Assembly: GCA_963740675.1 (NCBI GenBank)
Contig: CAVUFS010000006.1
Coordinates: 1 to 64,000, forward strand
Length of the DNA stretch: 64,000 bases
Reading direction: 5' to 3'
From: CAIKMD01 sp963740675
Lineage (GTDB): Bacteria > Pseudomonadota > Alphaproteobacteria > ATCC43930 > CGMCC-115725
Made by a program: the position numbers and the translations under genes. The notes beneath the pieces are model-generated. The model ran no database searches. It was not told where the DNA came from and saw only the letters and a program-made list of their open reading frames with translations. Positions 1 to 8,746 of this stretch are shown piece after piece (the stretch's first letter is position 1; every line of letters starts with the position of its first letter).

Positions 1-140
1 ATGAAGATCGGCCCGTCTGCGGGGTGGTGCAGCGCGCGATGGTCCGCCCGGACTATCTTGATCAAGCGCTGCTCGGCAAACGCCGGCGCCACTTGCCGGC
101 CGTCCCTGACAAAAAGAACCTCGGTGATATAATACCTGTG
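1..140 (-). other. Possible partial coding remnant at window edge
   Basis: On the minus strand the frame is open from the in-frame TAG at 141-143 to the window edge. It reads as plausible protein (for example ITEVLFVRDGRQVAP, then ALHHPADGPIF). No convincing start codon with a ribosome binding site is visible between the TAG and the edge. It may therefore be the tail of a broken gene, or a gene starting at an internal GTG. I do not recognise the family. Confidence 0.2.
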
Positions 141-215
141 CTACGAGGCGTTGCTGGTAGTGGCAGTCGCGGCTGTCCTCAGTTTGACAAAGAAGGAAGG
201 ACAGGAAGCACTACC

Positions 216-1193
216 ATGAAATTCTGCATGCATCTCAGCACCCGCATCCAAGACAAGCGGAACGAGCATTCGCTCCTCAACGTCATGACCGACCTCGCGC
301 TCGGGGCGGATAAAGGCGGGTTCGGCGCGATCTCGTTGACGGAGCATCACCTCCACGAGAACCAGGGCTATCAGAATTCGCTGTTGTTCGCGTGCGCGCT
401 CGCGCCGCGACTGACACAGGCAACGCTCATTCTCGCGACGGTCAACCCGGCGCTGCATCACCCGGTGCGGCTGGTCGAGTCGTGCAATCTGATCGACCAA
501 CTGAACAACGGGCGGCTCGTCGTCGTGTTCGGCTCCGGCTTCAAGGAAACCGACCTGGTGGCCTTCGGGCGCAACCTCGAAGAGCGCAACGCGCTCTTTG
601 AGCAGGGGATCAAGACCGTCGTCGACATCTGGAATTACGACGGCAAGGGTGGACCGATCGAGTTCGCGGTCGGTACCGACCGTGGCCGGCTCGAGGTCCC
701 GGTGAACCCGTCATCCTTCCGCAAGCCGCGCCCCATCCTGGCCCGCGGAACCCTCAATCAAGCGTCGATCGCCGATGCCGCCGCGCGTGGCTGGCCGATG
801 TTCACCGCGATCCGAAGCCCCGAGGCCGCGCGCGATGCGGTTGCCGGCTATCACGCCGCGCTCGCCTCCTCCGGGCACGACGCCGAGACGGTCAAGCTCG
901 CCAAGGAATGGTCGACCGTCGGCAAGGCCGTGCATGTGGCGGATACCGACGAACAGGCTTACGCAGAGGCCACGGCTTTCTTTGCCAAGAACCCGAGCGG
1001 CGCGATTGCGCGCAACCCCGATGACATGATCACCGGCAGCCCCGAAACCGTCACCCGCAAGATGCGCGAGTATGCGGCAACCGGCATTGGCGTGATGATC
1101 TGCGGCTTCCTCATCGACCTCGACAACCTGCCGAAGCTCGACCGCAGTGTCCGCCTATTCAAGGAACACGTCATTCCGGGGGCGGTGGCGTGA
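216..1193 (+). CDS. LLM class flavin-dependent monooxygenase
   Basis: A 325-residue member of the bacterial luciferase-like (LLM) TIM-barrel family, which uses reduced FMN or F420 to oxidise organic substrates. Family features visible are the early ISLTEHHLHEN segment, the NNGRLVVVFGSGFKETDL segment typical of LLM barrels, and a C-terminal IDLDNLPKLDRSVRLF helix. The frame is open from a GTG at 24. I chose ATG 216 because an AGGAAG-type ribosome binding site lies just upstream and the protein then begins directly with the barrel strand MKFCMHLSTR. No reductase partner is adjacent, and the next gene is convergent. The substrate cannot be told from sequence. Confidence 0.85.
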   Translation: MKFCMHLSTRIQDKRNEHSLLNVMTDLALGADKGGFGAISLTEHHLHENQGYQNSLLFACALAPRLTQATLILATVNPALHHPVRLVESCNLIDQLNNGRLVVVFGSGFKETDLVAFGRNLEERNALFEQGIKTVVDIWNYDGKGGPIEFAVGTDRGRLEVPVNPSSFRKPRPILARGTLNQASIADAAARGWPMFTAIRSPEAARDAVAGYHAALASSGHDAETVKLAKEWSTVGKAVHVADTDEQAYAEATAFFAKNPSGAIARNPDDMITGSPETVTRKMREYAATGIGVMICGFLIDLDNLPKLDRSVRLFKEHVIPGAVA

Positions 1194-1303
1194 CGTGATG
1201 TCGGTCTGCCGACTGAACAACTCGCCTCATTCGCATATTTGATAGACGACGGAATGCCGCTTCCGCGGCATTCACGCACATCAAGAGGGGCGTGGAGACG
1301 TTT

Positions 1304-2782
1304 TCACGACCCCTTTTTCAGCGGCGCCAACTTGCGCTGGACCTTACCCACCCGGTGGATCACCTTGCCGCCGACACTCAAACCGAACGACTGGGTAAAG
1401 CTGTGGCTCGGTAGCGTGCCCGGCAGCAGGCTGTACATGCTGTTGGCAGCTTCCACCGTACTATAGTTCCAATCGACGCATGACGGCTCGGTGTTCAGCA
1501 CCGACATGAGGTTGGAGGCGGTGTACGTCATGGTGCCTGCGCCGGAGGCGAGCATGGTGGTGGCGCCGCCGATGTCGCCCACGAAGTTGAGTTGGAAGGC
1601 GACGATAGGCGCTAGGTTCTGTGCGGGCTGGTTGCTCAACGAAATGGTTTTGTTGCCGACCGTGTGGCCGTGGTTGTCGATTACCACAAACGTCGCACCG
1701 GTGATGTTGTCGGCCGCGTCGTTCAACAGGGTCATGATGATCTGATATCCGGCGGGCAGCGTATTGCTTGGCAGGTTGGCCAGCCAGTCTTCGATGAAGA
1801 TCACCCATTGTTGTTTGCTGTGCCAGTTGTTCACCACGCACGTCAGGCTGGGTGAACTGTTATTGGGAATGAGCAGCACCACGTACTGCTGCGCACCGTC
1901 GTATTCACCGCTCGCCGAGTACGCGTTGATCTGAAAACCGAACCCGTTGGTGCCGGTGATATCGGTGTCCACGATGATATGGACCGAGAGTCCCAGCAGG
2001 TGGTTGCACGAGGTAATGACGGGAAGGCCGACACCAGGGCGGCGCTCCAACGCAGCGCGAGCACCGACCGACACCAACGGCGCGGGGCTATACAGGAAGT
2101 AATTCGAATTGCTGCCCAGCCCTTTCTCGGGAATAGCCGCATAGGGGCCGCCACTATTGAGCGCCGCGCTGATGCCGTTCTTGCCGAAATTTCCCCAGCC
2201 CCAGTTCGACGAAATGGATTTTGGGTAGCCGGTGTCCACCGTGCCGGCGCCTTCATCGGCCCGCGTGACCCGGATGTACTGATCGCCAGAAAAGAAATAG
2301 CAACGCGACCCGCTATAGAGCGCAGCATCAATACCATTGGCGCCGAATGAGCCCCAGCCCCACACCGAGATCGGTCGTGGATACCCAGCGTCGATCGTAC
2401 CCGGGCCGGTCTCGCCGCGAGTCACACGAATGTATTCCTTGCCTGAAAAGAAATAGCACTTCGAGTTGCTGTACAGCGCGGCATCAATGCCATTGGCGCC
2501 AAACGCGCCCCAACCCCAGTTGGGCGCAATCGGACGCGGGTAACCGGGATCGATCGTGCCTGGCCCGGTCACCCCGCGCGTCACCCGGATGTATTCCTTG
2601 CCTGAAAAGAAGTAGCACTTCGAGCCGCTATACAGCGCGGCATCGATACCGTTCGCACCGAACGAACCCCAGCCCCAGTTGGGCGAAATCGTCCTCGGAT
2701 AGCCCGCGTCCACGACGCCGGGCCCCGTATCGTCGCGGGTCACGCGGATGTACTGATTCTTAGAAAAGAAATAGTCATACAC
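1304..2782 (-). CDS. Hemopexin-repeat protein with unknown C-terminal domain
   Basis: A 492-residue protein starting at GTG 2782, with a strong GGGGAGG ribosome binding site about 7 nt upstream. Residues 1-211 are four nearly identical hemopexin-like repeats of 52-53 residues, each with YFFSGxxYIRVTR, PGTIDxGYP and a WGWGxFGANGIDAAL core. Residues 212-492 form a beta-rich region with no motif I recognise, ending in a basic tail (KVQRKLAPLKKGS). There is no signal peptide, so export would need another route. Hemopexin repeats form beta-propellers that bind ligands or proteins, and bacterial versions include the photopexins of Photorhabdus. The gene stands alone, flanked by a convergent LLM gene and a region with a TAXI fragment. 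The function is unknown. Confidence 0.8.
   Translation of the reverse strand: MYDYFFSKNQYIRVTRDDTGPGVVDAGYPRTISPNWGWGSFGANGIDAALYSGSKCYFFSGKEYIRVTRGVTGPGTIDPGYPRPIAPNWGWGAFGANGIDAALYSNSKCYFFSGKEYIRVTRGETGPGTIDAGYPRPISVWGWGSFGANGIDAALYSGSRCYFFSGDQYIRVTRADEGAGTVDTGYPKSISSNWGWGNFGKNGISAALNSGGPYAAIPEKGLGSNSNYFLYSPAPLVSVGARAALERRPGVGLPVITSCNHLLGLSVHIIVDTDITGTNGFGFQINAYSASGEYDGAQQYVVLLIPNNSSPSLTCVVNNWHSKQQWVIFIEDWLANLPSNTLPAGYQIIMTLLNDAADNITGATFVVIDNHGHTVGNKTISLSNQPAQNLAPIVAFQLNFVGDIGGATTMLASGAGTMTYTASNLMSVLNTEPSCVDWNYSTVEAANSMYSLLPGTLPSHSFTQSFGLSVGGKVIHRVGKVQRKLAPLKKGS
2150..2782 (-). repeat. Four tandem hemopexin-repeat units (coding)
   Basis: Units lie at about 2782-2624, 2623-2465, 2464-2309 and 2308-2150, that is 159, 159, 156 and 159 bp. 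Units 1-3 are closest to each other. Unit 4 has diverged (SRCYFFSGDQ, ADEGAGTVD, KNGISAALNSG). Unit 3 has lost one codon (PISVWGWG against PISPNWGWG). One repeat per propeller blade would give a four-bladed propeller, the usual hemopexin fold. Confidence 0.8.
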
Positions 2783-3052
2783 GGCAACCTCCCCTCACAA
2801 GAAAATGTTCCGTTGGCGCAGCGCCGCCTCACGGGCGTCGCTTCAATGAGCCGGACACCGCCCTAACATGTCTTCGACAGGAACCGTGTGTCGTAGTACA
2901 GCAAAATAGGCGGCTCATATGTGGTGTAGGTCACACCCCGAAGAATTCCGGGGAGTGGATCGAGTCAGCCTCATTTCATATGAGCACACATGGAGCGGCC
3001 ATATCGGCCTCGAGCTTCGCGCATTTGAATTAAAGCGGCGGCAAGACCACTC

Positions 3053-3202
3053 GAATCCTATTGAAGGCCCCGCTCGCTGGTCTCGTTTCAGCACCTCCGC
3101 CCGACGGTACGTGCCGATGACGAGATCGAAGCCGAGATTGGTGACCGTGAGACACGGCGCGCTGCCCTCGATACCGCGCATGAAGTCGGGTTCAATTTCG
3201 TT
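3053..3202 (-). pseudogene. Fragment of a TAXI-family binding protein gene
   Basis: Read on the minus strand, this segment encodes IEPDFMRGIEGSAPCLTVTN and then GFDLVIGTY. That matches the TAXI protein at 18969-19875 almost residue for residue (IEPDFMRGIEDSAPCLTITN, GFDLVIG). Homology ends abruptly on both sides. Neither the N-terminal two thirds nor the HPGAARYYRE C-terminus is present. The rest of the 2783-3360 gap holds no gene I can support, apart from the degP promoter region at its right end. Confidence 0.7.
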
Positions 3203-3360
3203 GAGCTGGTTGCTAGTGCCGTGCGGCCAAGGCGATGACAGTCTTTTCACAGTCGTGAAGGACGGCGGTAATGCGCGCTGGTTAAGTATCCCTGATAGGA
3301 AACACTGTTCGGTAAGGCACCAAACGCCTGTACCGGCAACCTTGAGAGGACGTTCCCCTG

Positions 3361-4926
3361 ATGCCGTTACTATCTCATCGTGCTCAATCCCGTCTTTCCT
3401 TTGCCACCTACGCGGCCGTCGTCGCGCTAAGCCTCGCGACCGGGCCGTTCGCTCTGGCCGAAACGCCTCCATCGCAAAGCTCGAACGCGCCGCTGGTCAC
3501 CGGCCTGCCCAACTTCGCTCCGCTCGTCAAACAAGTGACGCCCGCGGTCGTCAATATTTCGGCGACGCTGAAGGCCGGTGCTCAGTTGAGCGACGAGGTC
3601 GGCGGAAACAGCGACGATCAGCGCCAGGACCAAGATCAAGGCCCCGGTATGGGACCGATGCAGGGCTTCCCGCAGTCGCCCTTCGATCAGATGCTGCGGC
3701 GTTTCTTTGAGCAACAGCAGGGCGGCGGCCAGCAGGCGCCGCAACAGCACGAGCACGGCGTCGCGCTCGGCTCGGGCTTCATCATCGATCCGAGCGGCTA
3801 TGTCGTGACCAACAACCATGTCGTCTCCCAGGCCGACAAGGTGACCGTCATCTTCCAAGACGGCAGCAAACATCCCGCGAAGATCATCGGCCGCGATGAG
3901 AAAACCGATCTGGCCTTGCTGAAAATCGATGCGCCGCAGCCTTTGCCCTATGTGAGCTGGGGTAAGAGCGGCGCCGAACAGGTCGGCGATTGGGTCGTTG
4001 CCGTCGGCAATCCCTTCGGTCTCGGCGGTTCCGTCAGCCCCGGCACGATCTCCGCGCGGGGCCGCGACATCAATGCCGGTCCTTACGATGATTTCCTGCA
4101 GATCGATGCGTCGATAAACAAAGGCAATTCCGGCGGTCCGACCTTCAACCTCAACGGTCAGGTCGTCGGCATCAACAGCGCGATCTACTCGCCCAATGGC
4201 GGCTCGGTCGGCATCGGCTTTGCCATCCCCTCGGACTTGGCAAAACCCGTCATCGACCAGCTGCGCGAGCATGGCAAGGTCGAGCGCAGCTGGCTCGGTG
4301 TCGAAATCCAGCAGGTTACACCCGAACTCGCAAAGAGCCTTGGCCTGCCGAAGGCCGAAGGCGCGCTGGTTTCGAGCATCACGCCCAACAGTCCGGCCGC
4401 CAAGGCCGGCTTCAAGCAGGGTGATGTGATCCTGTCCTTCGACGGGCACGATATCGAGAAGCTCCGCGACCTGCCGATCCTTGTTGCCGAGACCCCGGCG
4501 GATCAGACGGCGACCATCCAGGTCTGGCGCGACAACGCCCAAACCACGATTTCGACAAAGGTCGCGGCGATGCCGGCCAACGTCCAGGTGGCGGAGAACG
4601 ACAGCGGCGAGAACAGCAGCAGCATGGGGCTTCAGCTTGCACCGCTCGACAGTACCTGGCGCGCGCAGCTTCATCTCGATCGCGACGTGAAAGGCGTGGT
4701 TATCACCGGCATCGCCGATAACAGCCCGCTCGCCGATACCGGCCTGCGACGCGGCGACGTCATCGAATCGATCAATCAGCACCCGGTGACAACACCCGAT
4801 GAAGCGGCGAACGCGCTGAATGCGGCGAAGAGCGACAAGGAGAACCAGAATGTCCTCCTTCTTCTCAACCGCAATGGCGTCAATCAGTACGTGGCCGAAT
4901 CGTTGAGCAACCAGGGGCAAGGCTGA
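3361..4926 (+). CDS. degP: Do-family periplasmic serine protease DegP/HtrA
   Basis: A 521-residue HtrA protease that degrades or refolds misfolded envelope proteins. A signal peptide covers about residues 1-33 (ending PFALA). A Gln/Gly-rich linker at about 85-130 precedes a trypsin-like domain with the triad His153 (TNNHVV), Asp183 (KTDLALLKI) and Ser257 (GNSGGP). Two PDZ domains follow, at about 295-390 and 420-515. The length fits the alphaproteobacterial DegP/MucD class. ATG 3361 is preceded by GAGAGG. A response-regulator gene follows after about 60 bp in the same direction, the common degP-regulator arrangement, but the usual sensor kinase gene is not there. Confidence 0.93.
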   Translation: MPLLSHRAQSRLSFATYAAVVALSLATGPFALAETPPSQSSNAPLVTGLPNFAPLVKQVTPAVVNISATLKAGAQLSDEVGGNSDDQRQDQDQGPGMGPMQGFPQSPFDQMLRRFFEQQQGGGQQAPQQHEHGVALGSGFIIDPSGYVVTNNHVVSQADKVTVIFQDGSKHPAKIIGRDEKTDLALLKIDAPQPLPYVSWGKSGAEQVGDWVVAVGNPFGLGGSVSPGTISARGRDINAGPYDDFLQIDASINKGNSGGPTFNLNGQVVGINSAIYSPNGGSVGIGFAIPSDLAKPVIDQLREHGKVERSWLGVEIQQVTPELAKSLGLPKAEGALVSSITPNSPAAKAGFKQGDVILSFDGHDIEKLRDLPILVAETPADQTATIQVWRDNAQTTISTKVAAMPANVQVAENDSGENSSSMGLQLAPLDSTWRAQLHLDRDVKGVVITGIADNSPLADTGLRRGDVIESINQHPVTTPDEAANALNAAKSDKENQNVLLLLNRNGVNQYVAESLSNQGQG

Positions 4927-4985
4927 ACCAATGCCGGAGAGGCTGACATCCTTCGGCCTTCCGGCCCGCCTTTAAGGTGGATTCG

Positions 4986-5646
4986 ATGCATTTCCTGCTG
5001 ATCGAGGACGACCGTGAAGCGGCGGGTTATATCGCCAAGGGCTTGAGTGAGACCGGACATCGCGTCGACATCGCCGAGGACGGCCGCGAGGGATTTGGCT
5101 GCTGCGCAGAGCGGTAATTTCCACGCCATGATCATCGATCGCATGCTGCCAGGTCTCGACGGGCTTTCCATCGTCGCGTCGCTACGCGCCCAAAATAACC
5201 GTGCGCCCGTGTTGGTGCTGAGTGCGCTCAGCGATGTCGAGAACCGGGTCAAGGGTTTGCGGTCCGGATGCGACGACTATCTCGGCAAGCCATTTACATT
5301 TTCGGAGTTGCTGGCGCGGCTTGAAGCGCTCACGCGCCGATCAAGCGCCGAGACCACGTTGCAGATCGCTGATCTCGAAATGGATCTTTTGGCGCGCACG
5401 GTGACGCGCGCGGGCCAGCCGATAGAGCTTCTGCCGCGAGAGTTCCAATTATTGGAATACCTGATGCATCACGCCGGCGACATTGTGACCCGCACAATGT
5501 TGCTCGAGAAGGTCTGGAACTATCAGTTCGATCCACAAACCAACGTGATTGACGTGCATATCAGCCGCTTGCGGCAAAAGATCGATAAAGGCTTCGAGCG
5601 CCCGTTGCTCCACACCATCCGCGGCGTCGGCTACAGGCTTGGTTGA
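4986..5646 (+). pseudogene. OmpR-family response regulator, frame broken by +1
   Basis: The gene starts at ATG 4986 with MHFLLIEDDREAAGYIAKGL, a classic receiver start with the acidic DD pair. It runs in frame to about 5095. There one extra base (TTT for TT in GGGATTTGGC) shifts the frame. The other frame continues with LAAAQSGNFHAMIIDRMLPG, which carries the phosphoacceptor Asp, then the KPFTFSELLARLEAL lysine region, and a PhoB-type winged helix ending LLHTIRGVGYRLG. The span of 661 nt is 3n+1, so one removed base restores about 219 residues. The partner histidine kinase is absent: the convergent cyoD gene comes next. It could be a sequencing error or a genuine knockout. Confidence 0.8.
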
Positions 5647-5670
5647 GACAGCGGGACACGTCCCAGGGAA

Positions 5671-6078
5671 TCACCGCTGCATTTGTATGATCTGATCCAT
5701 CGGCGGCATCATGTTCTGGTTCATGTGCGCCATGATCCAAAGCGATCCAATGATCACCAGCATGACGATCAGTACGCCGAACGCGAGCGCCATGACGTTG
5801 TTGACATTGTCGGGGCCGCTCGTGATCTGAAGGAAGAAGACAAGGTGAATGCCCATCTGCGCGATCGCGAGAACGGCGAGCGCGACCGGTATGCTCGGCT
5901 GCCAGACGAGCGTCGTGCGCGCAACGAAGAACGAAACGCAGGTGAGTAGCGTCGCAAGCCCGAGCCCGACCAGGTAGAGACCGACGCCGCCGTGGACCGG
6001 CTCGTGCGGTTCGAGCCCTACGTAACCCGGGGGCCTTTGGCCCGAACGCGTCGGCTTTGCATGCTCGAGGTTGCTCAT
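5671..6078 (-). CDS. cyoD: Cytochrome o ubiquinol oxidase subunit IV
   Basis: A 135-residue, three-helix membrane protein, the small subunit of the cytochrome bo3 quinol oxidase, needed for assembly of the CuB site in subunit I. Hydrophobic spans lie at about 34-54, 62-82 and 92-115, and the family segment AIAQMGIHLVFFLQITSG is clear. It ends in a Met-rich tail (MNQNMMPPMDQIIQMQR). ATG 6078 overlaps the cyoC stop by four bases (ATGA), so the two are translationally coupled. It is the last gene of the operon. No cyoE (heme O synthase) follows, so heme O must be supplied from elsewhere in the genome. Confidence 0.93.
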   Translation of the reverse strand: MSNLEHAKPTRSGQRPPGYVGLEPHEPVHGGVGLYLVGLGLATLLTCVSFFVARTTLVWQPSIPVALAVLAIAQMGIHLVFFLQITSGPDNVNNVMALAFGVLIVMLVIIGSLWIMAHMNQNMMPPMDQIIQMQR

Positions 6079-6731
6079 AGCGATGCTCCCAAAAGATAAA
6101 CCATCGAGAAAATCCCGACCCAGATGATGTCGAGGGCGTGCCAAAAGAGACTGAAACACAGGACGCGCCGGAGAATGTCGGCGCGATAGCCCTTGGCGAC
6201 GACTTGCGCCACCATGGTCAAAAGCCAGAGGAGACCCGCGGTCACGTGGAGCCCGTGGCAGCCGACCAGGGCGAAGAAGCCGGAGAGAAAAGCGCTTCGC
6301 GTCGGTCCTGCGCCCTGCCCCACAATGCTCGCGAACTCGCGCGCTTCGAGGCCGACGAATGCCGCACCGAGCACGAAGGTCGCGGCCATTGCGCCAAAAT
6401 ACCAGGAATTGCGCTGCGTTTGAGCGCCGAGGCTCGCCAGCCCGCAAGTGAAGCTCGAAACGAGGAGGCACCCCGTCTCGATCGCTGTATTGCGCAGATC
6501 GAAGAGCTCGCGACCGCTCGGCCCGCCCGCGGTATTGGGCGAGAGGACAGCGTATGTGGCGAAAAAGGCCGAGAACATGACGATGTCGCTGAGCAAAAAG
6601 ATCCAGAAACCGAAACCTACAACGACGCGCTTGGAAACGACGAACTCGCCGGCGACGTCGATCCGGTGCTCGCGTTCCTGCGCCGGCGGGCGATAGCCGG
6701 CGGCCCCGGTCGTGAGATCGATCCCGGTCAT
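6075..6731 (-). CDS. cyoC: Cytochrome o ubiquinol oxidase subunit III
   Basis: A 218-residue, five-helix subunit III of the bo3 oxidase (heme-copper oxidase subunit III family). Recognisable are GFGFWIFLLSDIVMFSAFFA in helix 1, the ETGCLLVSSFTCGLAS helix, the LVGCHGLHVTAGLLWLL helix and the final FWHALDIIWVGIFSMVYLLG helix. It overlaps cyoB by four bases at its start and cyoD by four at its end. Length and order are those of standard cyo operons. Confidence 0.94.
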   Translation of the reverse strand: MTGIDLTTGAAGYRPPAQEREHRIDVAGEFVVSKRVVVGFGFWIFLLSDIVMFSAFFATYAVLSPNTAGGPSGRELFDLRNTAIETGCLLVSSFTCGLASLGAQTQRNSWYFGAMAATFVLGAAFVGLEAREFASIVGQGAGPTRSAFLSGFFALVGCHGLHVTAGLLWLLTMVAQVVAKGYRADILRRVLCFSLFWHALDIIWVGIFSMVYLLGASL

Positions 6732-8746
6732 GACATCGCTGCCGGCGCAGATGGTGCCACCCCGCCTGCACGACGGTGCGCGCGATCAATCTGCGCCGCC
6801 AGCTCCGCGGGAATGACGTCTTCGACGCGGTCGCGCCAAGCGAAGACCACGAAGGTTGCATAGGCGCCGACCGCAGCGAGGATCACGAGCCACCAGATGT
6901 GCCAGATCAGCGCGAAGCCCATGAAGCTCGCGAAGAAGGCGCAGACGAAGCCGGTGGAGCTGTTCCGCGGCATCTCAATTTCTGTGTACACAGGCTCGAC
7001 CGCAGGCGTCGGCGCTCCCCGCTCGCCCTGTGAACGCGCACGCTGCTTCAGCTGCCAATAGGCATCCGTGCCTTCGACCCGCGGCAGCACCGCAAAATTG
7101 AAGGCGGGCGGCGGCGAGGCGGTCGACCATTCGAGGCTGCGCCCATCCCAGGGATCGCCTGTGGTATCGCGCAGCGCCTCGCGCTGCCGAATGCTAACGG
7201 CGAGCTGCGCGACTTGGAGAGCGATGCCGCAGAGGATGATCAGCGCTCCGCCGGCCGCGACCAGCAGCCAAGGATGCCACGCCGCCACGTCGTAATGCTG
7301 AAGGCGCCGCGTCATGCCTTGGAGGCCAAGGATGTAAAGCGGCATGAACGCGACGTAGAAACCGACCAGCCAACACCAGAACGCCGCCTTGCCGAGACCC
7401 TCATGAAGACGGAAGCCGAATGCCTTGGGGAACCAATAGGTGTAGCCGGCAAAAGCGCCAAACAACACGCCGCCGATAATCACGTTATGGAAATGGGCGA
7501 CGAGAAAAACGCTGTTGTGCAGCACGAAGTCGGCCGGGGGCTCTGCCAAGAGCACGCCGGTCATGCCGCCGATGACGAAGGTGACCATGAAGCCGACAGC
7601 CCACAGCATCGGCTGCTCATAGGTGACGCGTCCGCCATACATCGTGAACAGCCAATTGAAAATCTTCACGCCGGTCGGTACGGCGATAATCATCGAGGCG
7701 ATGCCGAAGATCGCATTGACGTCCGGCCCTGCTCCCATTGTGAAGAAATGGTGCAACCACACAGTGAAGGAAATGATGCAGATCGCCATCGTCGCGGCCA
7801 CCATCGAGCGATAGCCGAACAACGGCTTCTTCGAGAACGTCGCAACCACCTCTGAGAAGACGCCGAAAGCGGGAAGGATCAGGATGTACACCTCGGGATG
7901 TCCCCAGGCCCAGATCAAATTCATGAACATCATCACGTTTCCGCCGGCTTCGTTGGTGAAGAAGTGAAAGCCGAGATAACGATCCAGCAGCAGCATGGTG
8001 AGGGTCGCAGTAAGAATCGGAAACGCCGCAACAATAAGGAGACTTGCCGCGAGAGTCGTCCAGCAGAACATCGGCATGCGCATATACGTCATGCCGGGCG
8101 CGCGAAGCTTGAGGACCGTGGTGACAAGATTGATGCCGGCGACGAGGGTTCCAACCCCAGATATCTCCAGCGCCCAGAGGTAATAATCGACGCCGACCCC
8201 GGGCGAGTAGGTGATTTCGGAGAGCGGCGGATAGGGAAGCCAGCCCGTTCGTGCGAACTCGCCGACCACCAGCGAAAGGTTGACGAGCAGCGCCCCTGTC
8301 GCCGTGAGCCAAAATCCGACCGCGTTTAGCGTCGGAAAGGCGACGTCGCGCACCCCGAGCTGCAGCGGCACAACAAAGTTCATGAGGCCGATCACGAACG
8401 CCATCGCGACGAAAAAGATCATCAGCATGCCATGGGCGGAGAATATCTGATTGTAGTGTTCCGGCGGGAGATAGCCGGGGGCGTTGTAGGCCAATGCCTG
8501 CTGCGAACGCATCATGATCGCGTCGGTAAATCCGCGCAGCAGCATCACCATCGCCAGCAGTACATACATGATGCCGATACGCTTATGGTCGACGCTGGTG
8601 ATCCATTCATTCCAGAGATAAGGCAGGTGCCCTTTCACCGTCACCCAGGCGAGAACGGCAATGATCGCCAAAATGACGATGGCGCCGGCGACAAGCGGGA
8701 TCGGCTGATTGAACGGGATCGCTTCCCAGCTTAGTTTTCCGAGCAT
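6728..8746 (-). CDS. cyoB: Cytochrome o ubiquinol oxidase subunit I
   Basis: The 672-residue catalytic subunit oxidises ubiquinol, reduces O2 to water and pumps protons. All key residues are visible: Arg71, Asp75, His97 and Gln100 of the quinol site, His105 ligating low-spin heme b, the WGHPEVY motif with the CuB His cross-linked to Tyr, the LHHFFTMG His pair for CuB, the K-channel lysine in TGVKIFNW, and HFHNVIIGG carrying the two heme ligands. The N-terminal RGFTDAIMMRSQQAL block is characteristic of bo3-type enzymes and not of aa3 cytochrome c oxidases. It abuts cyoA with no gap and overlaps cyoC by four bases. Confidence 0.97.
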   Translation of the reverse strand: MLGKLSWEAIPFNQPIPLVAGAIVILAIIAVLAWVTVKGHLPYLWNEWITSVDHKRIGIMYVLLAMVMLLRGFTDAIMMRSQQALAYNAPGYLPPEHYNQIFSAHGMLMIFFVAMAFVIGLMNFVVPLQLGVRDVAFPTLNAVGFWLTATGALLVNLSLVVGEFARTGWLPYPPLSEITYSPGVGVDYYLWALEISGVGTLVAGINLVTTVLKLRAPGMTYMRMPMFCWTTLAASLLIVAAFPILTATLTMLLLDRYLGFHFFTNEAGGNVMMFMNLIWAWGHPEVYILILPAFGVFSEVVATFSKKPLFGYRSMVAATMAICIISFTVWLHHFFTMGAGPDVNAIFGIASMIIAVPTGVKIFNWLFTMYGGRVTYEQPMLWAVGFMVTFVIGGMTGVLLAEPPADFVLHNSVFLVAHFHNVIIGGVLFGAFAGYTYWFPKAFGFRLHEGLGKAAFWCWLVGFYVAFMPLYILGLQGMTRRLQHYDVAAWHPWLLVAAGGALIILCGIALQVAQLAVSIRQREALRDTTGDPWDGRSLEWSTASPPPAFNFAVLPRVEGTDAYWQLKQRARSQGERGAPTPAVEPVYTEIEMPRNSSTGFVCAFFASFMGFALIWHIWWLVILAAVGAYATFVVFAWRDRVEDVIPAELAAQIDRAHRRAGGVAPSAPAAMS

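Noticed and set aside
2923..2937. Short inverted repeat GGTGT-AGGTC-ACACC
   Set aside because: Only five paired bases, not close to a gene start; expected by chance in 64 kb.
2919..3710. Plus-strand frame across the degP upstream region
   Set aside because: It mixes intergenic DNA, the antisense of a TAXI fragment and the out-of-frame start of degP, with no family similarity.
3427..4920. A 497-codon open frame antisense to degP
   Set aside because: The plus strand encodes a full DegP with catalytic triad and two PDZ domains; the antisense protein is Arg/Asp/Gly-rich shadow sequence.
6079..6861. N-terminal extension of cyoD through cyoC
   Set aside because: The extra 260 residues are the out-of-frame shadow of cyoC. 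True cyoD starts at ATG 6078 with MSNLEHAK.
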